This document shows positions 52,024-58,534 of a stretch of 58,534 nucleotides of DNA, in pieces. Every line of letters begins with the position of its first letter. The first letter of the stretch is position 1. Origin of the DNA: DATAMF01 sp964472565 (GTDB lineage: Bacteria > Chloroflexota > Anaerolineae > Aggregatilineales > Aggregatilineaceae); assembly GCA_964472565.1 (NCBI GenBank), contig CAYYNB010000017.1, positions 1 to 58,534 on the forward strand. Reading direction: 5' to 3'. The notes under the pieces were generated by a model. The model saw nothing but the letters and a program-made list of their open reading frames with translations, ran no database searches and was not told the DNA's origin. A program made the translations under genes and the position numbers.

Positions 52024-53043
52024 ATGGTACGCAAGCGCATCACCATGGAGCAAATTGCACGCGACGCGAATGTGTCTCGAACGACAGTTTCTTTTGTTTT
52101 AAATCAGACGCCGAATACCAATATTTCCGAAAGTACCCGTTTACGTGTTTTGGAAACTGCCTTTAAGTTAGGCTATTACGACTCCAACGACGCCACCAAC
52201 TTCATCGCCTTTGTTATGCACCAATCCCCCGATCAGATCGCTCAGGATGCGCTGTTGGGGGAGGTCATGCGCGGTGTGTCGAGCGCCATCGAACCCTACG
52301 GCTATCATGTCGGCCTTTTTCCGCTGCCTCTCGACAGCCCGCTCCATTACCTGAATCTGCTCATCACGCGTCGTCCCAAAGGTATTATCCTCTCTGGCCC
52401 CATCACCAAAGACAGCGATGCCCTCGGCCAGCTTGTTCAGCAAAATGTCCCGGTTGTCATCCAGGGGCAGGTCGAAAATCCCCGCATCTACTGCGTGGAT
52501 GTTGAAAATGTCTACAGCGCGCAAACCGCCGTGCAGCATTTACTCGACCTCGGCCACCGCCGCATCGCGACCATCACCAATGCCTCCCTCTCGTACACTG
52601 CCAGCGTGGACCGCTTGAAGGGCTATCGCCGTGCGTTGGCCGAAAACGGCATTGAATATGATGAAACGTTGGTCCGTTACGGCGACTTCACCAGTCTCAG
52701 CGGCTACAAAGCCATGATCGACCTGCTCACCCTGCACCCCACGCCTCCCAGCGCGGTGTTTGTCGCCAGCGATGTCGTAGCCCTGGGCGCAATGCAGGCC
52801 GCGCGCCAGTGGGGCTTAAACATTCCAGAGGATATTTCTTTCGTCGGCTTCGATGACATCCCCCTTGCGTCCTACCTGAATCCGCCCCTGACCACCGTGC
52901 GAATTCTCGCCGGCGATCTCGGTCATCGTGCCGGGCAAATATTAATGGGATTAATCCAGAACGAAGGAGCACTCCCCCATCGCACCCTTCTGGATAGCCA
53001 GTTAAAAGTTCGAGGTTCAACGCAGCCTTATGAACACCCCTGA
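52024..53043 (+). CDS. LacI-family transcriptional regulator
   Basis: A 339-residue LacI/GalR repressor. The N-terminal helix-turn-helix is ITMEQIARDANVSRTTVSFVLN (given in parts: TMEQIARDANVS and TTVSFVLN) followed by the hinge region. The periplasmic-binding-like domain contains GPITKDSDALGQLV, LGHRRIATITN, DVVALGAMQAARQWGLNIPEDISFVGFDD and the C-terminal QLKVRGSTQP. The ATG at 52024 is preferred to a GTG two codons earlier; a Met seven codons later is also possible. It likely senses an alpha-glucoside or derivative and represses the divergent GH65 gene and the downstream transporter through the palindrome at 51974-51991. Confidence 0.9.
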   Translation: MVRKRITMEQIARDANVSRTTVSFVLNQTPNTNISESTRLRVLETAFKLGYYDSNDATNFIAFVMHQSPDQIAQDALLGEVMRGVSSAIEPYGYHVGLFPLPLDSPLHYLNLLITRRPKGIILSGPITKDSDALGQLVQQNVPVVIQGQVENPRIYCVDVENVYSAQTAVQHLLDLGHRRIATITNASLSYTASVDRLKGYRRALAENGIEYDETLVRYGDFTSLSGYKAMIDLLTLHPTPPSAVFVASDVVALGAMQAARQWGLNIPEDISFVGFDDIPLASYLNPPLTTVRILAGDLGHRAGQILMGLIQNEGALPHRTLLDSQLKVRGSTQPYEHP

Positions 53044-53125
53044 CATGGTCGTGAAAGGAGGCAGTCGAACGGTAATCACAGCATCACCCATCAACCCTTT
53101 TTATGTATATTTTAAGGAGTAAATC

Positions 53126-54430
53126 ATGCGTAAAGCTCTGGTTTTAATAACAGTCTTGGCCCTTGCGGCGGCGTTTTTCCCCCAAACCACTGCCCCCCAG
53201 GTCGCTCAGGCTCAGGATGACTGTGTGATCACCTTCCTGACCGTCTGGAGTGGTGAAGATGAACTCCCCAACTGGGAAAATATGATCAAGCCCTTTGTTG
53301 AAGCAACGGGTTGCACGGTTGAAGTCGAAAGCACGCGTGACATCGTTCCCGTTCTGACCACCCGTGTTGAAGCGGGCAATCCCCCCGACATCGCGGGCGT
53401 TCCCAGCTTTGGCGCAATCCGTACCTTCCTGGAAGAAGGCGACGTCAAGCCGCTCGACTATCTCGACATGGACCGCATGAGCGCCCAGTTTGGCGATACC
53501 TGGATGGAATTGGGAACCTACAACGACACCCTCTACGGTATCTTCCCCCGCGCATCCCTCAAGAGCTTGATCTGGTACGGCCCGAAGGCCTTTGATGCCG
53601 CCGGTTATACCGTTCCCGCCACCTGGGATGAACTCCTCGGCCTCTGCGAAACCATCGTGGATGATGGATCAGCCTGCTTCTCTATCGGCCTGGAAAGTGG
53701 CGCTGCCAGTGGTTGGCCCGCGACTGACTGGATCGAAGACATCATGCTCCGCACCGCTGGCATCGAAGCCTACGATGCGTGGGTTAATCACGAAATCGAA
53801 TGGACCAGCCCCGAAGTTACCGGCGCGTGGGAAGCCTTTGGTGAAATCGTCGGCGAAGAAGACTACATGTACGGTGGAGCCGCCGGAACGCTCAGCACCA
53901 ACTTCGGCGAAGCGCCCTGCGCCCTCTTCACTGATCCGCCCGGCGCATACCTGCACCGTCAGGCCAGCTTTATCCAGTCCTTCATTCAGGACTGCCCCGG
54001 CGGCGATCAACTGGTCCCCGGCGAAGACTTTGACTTCTTCCTCTTCCCGCCCATCGACGAAGCGGCTGGCAACCCCGGTTTGGGTGGCGCGGACCTCTTC
54101 GTGACCTTCAGCGATGACGAAAACGTCAAAGCGCTGGTGGAATTCCTCACCCAACCCGAAGCAATGGCGGGCTGGCTCCAGGGCGGCGGCAGTGGTATTG
54201 CCACCAACCGTGAATTCCCGCTGGATCTTTATCCCGATCCCCTCACCCGCCGCGCCGCTGAACTGCTCAACAGCGTAGACTCCTTCCGTTTCGATGCCTC
54301 CGACCAGATGCCCGGTGATGTCAATCAGGCCTTCTGGACTGGAACACTCAGCTTCGTCGAGAATCCGGACGATCTGACTTCCGTTCTCGAAACCATCGAA
54401 TCCGCTGCTGACGCGGCTTACGGCCAGTAA
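53126..54430 (+). CDS. Sugar ABC transporter substrate-binding protein (alpha-glucoside type)
   Basis: A 434-residue extracellular solute-binding protein (SBP family 1, AglE/MalE-like). Signal peptide at residues 1-29 (RKALVLITVLALAAAFF, cleavage after AQA); no lipobox cysteine follows, so it is released or held otherwise, unusual for a presumed monoderm-like cell. TFLTVWSGEDELPNWENMIKPF, ARVEAGNPPDIAGVP-like RVEAGNPPDIAGV, and WYGPKAFDAAGYTVPATWDEL are typical. TAAGGAGT seven bases before the ATG is a good RBS. It heads the transporter genes, followed by a hairpin and two permeases. No dedicated ATPase gene is present; a shared MsmX/MalK-type ATPase encoded elsewhere is probably used. Confidence 0.9.
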   Translation: MRKALVLITVLALAAAFFPQTTAPQVAQAQDDCVITFLTVWSGEDELPNWENMIKPFVEATGCTVEVESTRDIVPVLTTRVEAGNPPDIAGVPSFGAIRTFLEEGDVKPLDYLDMDRMSAQFGDTWMELGTYNDTLYGIFPRASLKSLIWYGPKAFDAAGYTVPATWDELLGLCETIVDDGSACFSIGLESGAASGWPATDWIEDIMLRTAGIEAYDAWVNHEIEWTSPEVTGAWEAFGEIVGEEDYMYGGAAGTLSTNFGEAPCALFTDPPGAYLHRQASFIQSFIQDCPGGDQLVPGEDFDFFLFPPIDEAAGNPGLGGADLFVTFSDDENVKALVEFLTQPEAMAGWLQGGGSGIATNREFPLDLYPDPLTRRAAELLNSVDSFRFDASDQMPGDVNQAFWTGTLSFVENPDDLTSVLETIESAADAAYGQ

Positions 54431-54445
54431 GCAGGTCGTGTCTGT

Positions 54446-54469
54446 GGAGCAGCTCTTGCGGGCTGCTCC
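54446..54469 (+). terminator. Intercistronic hairpin after the sugar-binding-protein gene
   Basis: GGAGCAGC (54446-54453) and GCTGCTCC (54462-54469) form a perfect 8-bp stem followed by CTTCTGTT. Between the binding-protein and permease genes it likely attenuates read-through or stabilises the upstream mRNA, keeping the binding protein in excess. Confidence 0.6.
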
Positions 54470-54502
54470 CTTCTGTTCATCTAGAATTCAAAGGGAATTA
54501 TT

Positions 54503-55972
54503 ATGAACATGCGGCAGTCCAGATGGACACCCCTCGTCTACCTCGGTCCGGCTGTCTTTTTATTGTTTTTGCTGATGGTTTATCCCTCCCTTGAAACAGT
54601 CCGTCTCAGCTTTATGGATAAACGTGATACCGAATTCGTCGGGCTGGAAAATTATGATTATGCGGTAACCAGCCCACGCATGAAGGAAGCGCTGGGGAAC
54701 AATCTGCTTTGGCTCGTGGTTTTTACCGTCGGGACCGTCGGGCTGGGCTTGCTCATTGCCACCCTGGCCGACCGTGTGCGTTATGAATCGCTTGCCAAAG
54801 CCGTGATCTTCATGCCGATGGCGATCTCCTTTGTCGGCGCGGGTGTCATCTGGAAATTCGTTTACGATCTCAACCCCCCCGGCAATCCCACCCAGCCCGG
54901 CAGTCAGATCGGCCTCTTGAATGCGATCCTGGTTTCCCTTAATCCCGACGACAACTTAGCTGATCTGGTCGATAAATTCGCGGATGAAGATATTGATCTA
55001 AGCCAGGAGTCCGCCACCGATGCCATAATCGATGTCGAAACCGAAGCCATCAATGCGGCGGTTGCAGCGGGCGATCTGACTCAGTCCCAGGCCGACGATT
55101 TGCTCGACAAGCTGCCCGCTACCGCCCGTGATTTTCTGCATGGTGATCTGCCTTCCCAGGGCGAAGGCTGGCAGTTGTTAGGCCGCTGGGCCAACACCGT
55201 GATCGATCAGATCAACGCCGCCATTGCTGCCAACTCATCCCTTGATGGTCAAACCGTCTGTAAAGTTGTTCCTCAGGCGTGCTCCCGTGAAATCGAAGAT
55301 GTCGAAGAAGATGCCATCGACGCCGCCGTAGCCGAGGGGACAATCTCCGAGGATCGCGCCGAGGAAATGCTCGATGATCTTCCCGCAGTCGCCTTAGCCT
55401 ATGTCGAAGATAACAAGCGGCCCTCCGGCAAAGACTGGCAGACGGTGGCTCAGTGGGACACCATCATCACCAACACCCGCGCAATCAACGTGCGTTCTGC
55501 CAATCAGGTTCTGGACACTGGCTTCGAACCCATCGACTGGATTCGCAAAGGGACTATCAACAACTTCGCCCTGATCATTGTCGGCGTCTGGATTTGGACC
55601 GGCTTCTGCATGGTCGTGCTGTCCGCCGGGCTGAAAAGCGTCCCCAAAGAACTCTTGGAAGCTGCCCGTGTCGATGGAGCCAATGAGCTTCAGGCCTTTT
55701 TCCGCATCACCGTGCCGGTTCTCATGCCCACCATCACCGTGGTCACCACCACCATGATCATCACCGTGCTCAAGGTCTTCGATATTGTCTATGTCATGAC
55801 AGCGGGTAATTTCGGCACCGAAGTGATCGCCAACCGCATGTATCTTGAAATGTACGGCGGAGATCGTCAGTTTGGGCGTGCCAGTGCCATCGCGGTCATC
55901 CTGATGCTCGCCATCATCCCGCTCCTCATCTACAACATCTATCAGTTCCGCAAACAGGAGGCCTACCGATGA
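54503..55972 (+). CDS. Sugar ABC transporter permease, MalF/AglF-like, with large duplicated extracellular insertion
   Basis: A 489-residue inner-membrane permease, about 190 residues longer than most AglF-type partners. TM1 (residues 10-32), TM2 (65-89) and TM3 (98-121) come first. Residues about 125-348 are a hydrophilic insertion, and then the remaining helices start at 352. The EAA coupling loop is ELLEAARVDGANELQAFFRITVP. The insertion contains two similar modules of about 58 residues (178-236 and 267-324), each with an acidic helix (AINAAVAAGDLTQSQADDLL versus AIDAAVAEGTISEDRAEEML) and a GW/DWQ segment. It occupies the same loop as the MalF P2 domain of enterics but is not recognisably homologous. 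It overlaps the next permease by four bases. Confidence 0.88.
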   Translation: MNMRQSRWTPLVYLGPAVFLLFLLMVYPSLETVRLSFMDKRDTEFVGLENYDYAVTSPRMKEALGNNLLWLVVFTVGTVGLGLLIATLADRVRYESLAKAVIFMPMAISFVGAGVIWKFVYDLNPPGNPTQPGSQIGLLNAILVSLNPDDNLADLVDKFADEDIDLSQESATDAIIDVETEAINAAVAAGDLTQSQADDLLDKLPATARDFLHGDLPSQGEGWQLLGRWANTVIDQINAAIAANSSLDGQTVCKVVPQACSREIEDVEEDAIDAAVAEGTISEDRAEEMLDDLPAVALAYVEDNKRPSGKDWQTVAQWDTIITNTRAINVRSANQVLDTGFEPIDWIRKGTINNFALIIVGVWIWTGFCMVVLSAGLKSVPKELLEAARVDGANELQAFFRITVPVLMPTITVVTTTMIITVLKVFDIVYVMTAGNFGTEVIANRMYLEMYGGDRQFGRASAIAVILMLAIIPLLIYNIYQFRKQEAYR

Positions 55973-56868
55973 CCGCCCAGGCACCGCGCCGTTCAAAAAT
56001 CGAATGGGGCCAATGGTTCGGCCATGTATTCGTCCAGGTCGCGCTGATCACGATTCTGCTCATGTGGATTCTGCCCACGGTGGGCTTGTTGATCAGTTCG
56101 TTCCGTAACCAGCAGGATATTGCCTCTACCGGCTGGTGGACCGCGCTCAAGACCCCGCTCAAGTTCACCCAGTACACCCTGGATAACTACGATGCGGTCA
56201 TCAATAATCCCAACTACGATATGAAGCGCGCCTTTCTCAACAGCCTCATCATCACCATCCCGGCGACGTTTTTCCCGTTATTATTTGCTTCCGCCGCCGC
56301 CTATGCTTTCTCCTGGATGAAGTTCCGGGGTCAGAATTTGCTTTTTGTGATCGTCGTCGGCCTCACCATCATTCCCCTTCAGTTGACCTTTATCCCGGTC
56401 CTGACCCTGTTCAACGATTGGGGCATCACCAATAACGACTACATCCCCTATCTCGGCATCTGGATCGCCCATACCGGTTACGGCCTGCCCTATGCCATCT
56501 ACCTGCTCCGTAATTTTATGGGTTCTCTGCCGAAGGAAATTTTCGAGTCCGCCTTTCTGGATGGTTGTTCCCACACCACCGCCTTTTTACGTTTGGCTCT
56601 GCCCCTTTCCATTCCGGCAGTGGCCTCGCTGGTTATCTTCCAGTTCCTGTGGGTCTGGAACGATCTGCTGGTCGCCCTGATCTACGTCGGCGGCGGTAAA
56701 AATGCCCCGCTCACCTATGCCCTCAGCGGCCTGGTGAATTCGCTTGGTCAGGACTGGCACCTGTTAACCGCTGCCGCGTTCGTCTCGATGATCCTGCCGT
56801 TGCTCGTATTTTTGTCGCTCCAGCGTTTTTTCGTGCGTGGTATTCTGGCGGGGTCGGTCAAAGGTTAA
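55969..56868 (+). CDS. Sugar ABC transporter permease, MalG/AglG-like
   Basis: A 299-residue six-helix permease. The EAA coupling loop is EIFESAFLDGCSHTTAFLRLALPLS (in parts: ESAFLDGCSHTT, LRLALPLS), close to the MalG consensus. VWNDLLVALIYVGGGKNAPLTYAL is typical of AglG proteins. It pairs with the long MalF-like subunit, and the start ATGA overlaps that gene. Length and motifs are ordinary, so the extra module is confined to the partner subunit. The downstream glycosidase follows after three bases. Confidence 0.92.
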   Translation: MTAQAPRRSKIEWGQWFGHVFVQVALITILLMWILPTVGLLISSFRNQQDIASTGWWTALKTPLKFTQYTLDNYDAVINNPNYDMKRAFLNSLIITIPATFFPLLFASAAAYAFSWMKFRGQNLLFVIVVGLTIIPLQLTFIPVLTLFNDWGITNNDYIPYLGIWIAHTGYGLPYAIYLLRNFMGSLPKEIFESAFLDGCSHTTAFLRLALPLSIPAVASLVIFQFLWVWNDLLVALIYVGGGKNAPLTYALSGLVNSLGQDWHLLTAAAFVSMILPLLVFLSLQRFFVRGILAGSVKG

Positions 56869-56871
56869 CCA

Positions 56872-58065
56872 ATGGATTTACACGAACTCACCCAGCGATG
56901 TGCGGCGCTGCTCGCAGGCAATCAAGTGCAGTCTGGCGCTTTTCGTTATACCCGCCCGGCTCCTGAAACCTACGAGCATCAATGGCTGTGGGATTCCTGT
57001 TTCCACGCGATCACTTATCGCTGGTTTGATCCTCAAATGGCCCAGGACGAATTGTGGAGTCTGGTTCAGCATCAGTTCACCGCCGGGGATGATGCGGGCC
57101 TGATTCCACACATGACCTACTGGCAAGGTGATGGCACACGTCTCTGGGCCAGGCCGGATCGCAGCACGATCACCCAGCCGCCCCTGATTGGCATTGCGGC
57201 CCTGCTCGTCTACGAAAAAACCGCAGACCGTGACTTTCTCGCGTCCCTCTATCCCTATCTGGTGCGCTACCACGAATGGTTTGATCGCCGCCGTGATCCA
57301 GATGGGGATGATCTTGTCAGCATCATTCACCCCTGGGAATCCGGTTGGGATGCCTCGCCGCGCTGGGACGCCCCCATGCATTTGCACCATCCGAGCGTCC
57401 ACGAAACCCACGCCGCCCGCGACGCCCACATGCAAATCCTTCACGCCTACGGTCACGATGCCCAAAAACTGGCCGCAGACGGTTATTTCTGCGTCGAATC
57501 GGTAGCATTTAACGCGATTCGCGACGCGGACCTGCAACCCTTAGCCCGCATCGCCGCCATCCTCAACCCCCCCGCCGGGGTCTGGACATCCCGCGCCGCC
57601 GCCATCACTGCCGCCATTCAGCAGAAATTCATCACCCCCGGCGGCATTTTTGATCTCAGCGGCCCGGACGAAACGCCGATCCAGGTGCCTAGTTCGGCCC
57701 CCTTCATTCTGCTCTTTGGCGCATGTATCGATCCCGCCACCGCTGCCGCTCTCGTCCAGCAGATGAAGTCGGATCGCTTCTGGCCTACCTATCCGGTTCC
57801 CACCACACCCACCGATCACCCCGCTTTTGTCGGCGATCACTATTGGCGTGGCAACGTCTGGATGAGCGTCAACTGGCTGATTTATACCGGCTTACGCACG
57901 ATGGGCTATACCGCCGCAGCGCGCGAGTTAGCCTACCGCAGCCTGGATCTGGTCGAACAGCACGGTTTTTACGAGTACTTTAACCCGATCACCGGGCACG
58001 GCAATGGCCCCGCTCAACAAAGTTGGACCGCCGTTGTTCTCGATATGATCGCCACCGCACAATAG
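56872..58065 (+). CDS. (alpha/alpha)6-barrel glycosidase, GH63/mannosylglycerate-hydrolase-like
   Basis: A 397-residue intracellular glycosidase-like protein with no signal peptide. Motifs: YEHQWLWDSCFHAI (W-x-W-D-S-x-F), a central HPWESGWDASPRWD with the likely catalytic Asp, VGDHYWRGNVWMSVNWLIY, and the C-terminal YEYFNPITGHGNGPAQQSWTA. These match the GH63 clan-G barrel of bacterial glucosylglycerate/mannosylglycerate hydrolases and related trehalase-like enzymes. The second catalytic residue is probably in EYFNP. It lies three bases behind the MalG-like permease, so it should cleave the imported glycoside. The exact substrate is undetermined. Confidence 0.8.
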   Translation: MDLHELTQRCAALLAGNQVQSGAFRYTRPAPETYEHQWLWDSCFHAITYRWFDPQMAQDELWSLVQHQFTAGDDAGLIPHMTYWQGDGTRLWARPDRSTITQPPLIGIAALLVYEKTADRDFLASLYPYLVRYHEWFDRRRDPDGDDLVSIIHPWESGWDASPRWDAPMHLHHPSVHETHAARDAHMQILHAYGHDAQKLAADGYFCVESVAFNAIRDADLQPLARIAAILNPPAGVWTSRAAAITAAIQQKFITPGGIFDLSGPDETPIQVPSSAPFILLFGACIDPATAAALVQQMKSDRFWPTYPVPTTPTDHPAFVGDHYWRGNVWMSVNWLIYTGLRTMGYTAAARELAYRSLDLVEQHGFYEYFNPITGHGNGPAQQSWTAVVLDMIATAQ

Positions 58066-58072
58066 GATGCGG

Positions 58073-58480
58073 CTATTTTGCTAACTTTTCGCGGGCAAAG
58101 GCAACCGCTTCCATTTCAGAATTGCACAGATGTGCCCGCGCCCCGCCGTACTGTGTCTGTTCTATCGCTTCCGATGCCAGCGCCGCAACCGGGCCAGCCC
58201 CCACAAAAATCGTAATCGGGGGGCGCATCAGTCCCGCTTCCCGGCTCGCCTTGATCCCGCGTGACGCGTGGGCCAGCGCAACCATCATTTCGCTGAACGC
58301 ATTGGGTTTATCGCTGATCTGATCAACGTTCAGAATCAGCGCCACATCCCCCTGTATGGCGAGGCGCAGCCGGATAAACTCAGCGAACATAGCGCGCATA
58401 TCTTGTTCAGGATCAAACGGTTCATCTACCACAGCATGTACAATCGACTCATCAGGAAATCGTTCAACTTTTATTCCCAT
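58073..58480 (-). CDS. Uncharacterised small alpha/beta protein
   Basis: A 135-residue protein that I do not recognise. The start at 58480 (MGIKVERFPDESI) follows AGGACAG. A longer frame from 58531 near the window edge is possible but has a non-conserved-looking Cys/Arg-rich start. The pattern of an N-terminal beta strand, a helix (EQDMRAMFAEFIRLRLAI), a strand ending in an Asp (VALILNVDQIS) and a later ITIFVGAG strand suggests a STAS-like or SpoIIAA-like fold. It is convergent with the glycosidase, seven bases apart, with no hairpin between. Function unknown. Confidence 0.55.
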   Translation of the reverse strand: MGIKVERFPDESIVHAVVDEPFDPEQDMRAMFAEFIRLRLAIQGDVALILNVDQISDKPNAFSEMMVALAHASRGIKASREAGLMRPPITIFVGAGPVAALASEAIEQTQYGGARAHLCNSEMEAVAFAREKLAK

Positions 58481-58534
58481 CGCTGTCCTGTATCTCCTCT
58501 CTTTACACACATCTTTTGAGGCGCAGATCAACGG

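Noticed and set aside
1..58534. CRISPR arrays, insertion sequences, prophage or integrase genes, replication origin
   Set aside because: No regularly spaced repeats, transposase or integrase motifs, or DnaA-box clusters were found on reading both strands.

Overview
The window is bacterial chromosome, moderately GC-rich and densely packed with short ATGA overlaps between genes. It most likely comes from a heterotrophic, fermentative member of the Chloroflexota (Anaerolineae-like). This is inferred from the gene mix: an archaeal-type XPB/Bax1 helicase-nuclease pair, 2-oxoacid:ferredoxin oxidoreductase, a corrinoid methyl-transfer module, BMP-type and AglEFG-type ABC importers, short-form ArgA, and secreted proteins with FN3 and choice-of-anchor-D repeats. 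No rRNA or tRNA is visible to settle the taxonomy. I saw no mobile element, CRISPR array or prophage.

Layout. 1-3667 (-): secreted M4 metallopeptidase, cut by the window edge. 3987-9227 (-): amino-acid fermentation operon (aminotransferase, CoA-transferase, four-subunit 2-oxoacid:ferredoxin oxidoreductase). 9464-9937: Hsp20. 10081-13062: csoR-copZ-copA copper operon with a clear promoter and CsoR-type operator. 13161-17948: argCBD-argA-argJ behind what reads as a complete ribosome-mediated attenuator with an arginine-rich leader peptide. 18119-20754 (-): argG-argH. 20964-23492: structured leader, corrinoid protein, DUF1638 protein, KDG kinase. 23535-26445 (-): UroD-type methyltransferase, aldo/keto reductase, MBL hydrolase. 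26517-32110: S10 carboxypeptidase, amidase, XPB helicase, Bax1 nuclease. 32113-36208: xylR-xylA-xylB with a strong promoter and XylR-like operator. 36269-38928 (-): AroE-like protein and a TPR histidine kinase. 39071-48007 (-): BMP-type nucleoside/purine importer followed by a molybdenum hydroxylase. 48202-49368 (-): DUF362 ferredoxin-like protein. 49527-58065: GH65 enzyme divergent from a LacI regulator, sugar ABC transporter and GH63-like glycosidase. 58073-58480 (-): unrecognised small protein.

How the genes work together. The M4 and S10 peptidases and the amidase would release amino acids. The 3987-9227 operon would deaminate and oxidise them to acyl-CoA with reduced ferredoxin. Arginine is made through the acetylated (ArgJ) cycle, but argF and argR are not in the window. 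The attenuator before argC supplies a control logic that does not need ArgR. Plant-type sugars enter through the xyl operon and the AglEFG-like importer. Nucleobases may enter through the BMP importer and be hydroxylated by the XDH-type enzyme.

The most interesting element is the arginine leader-peptide attenuator at 13161-13344. Next are the duplicated extracellular module in the MalF-like permease, the structured RNA before the corrinoid gene, and the XPB-Bax1 pair translationally coupled to peptidase and amidase genes.
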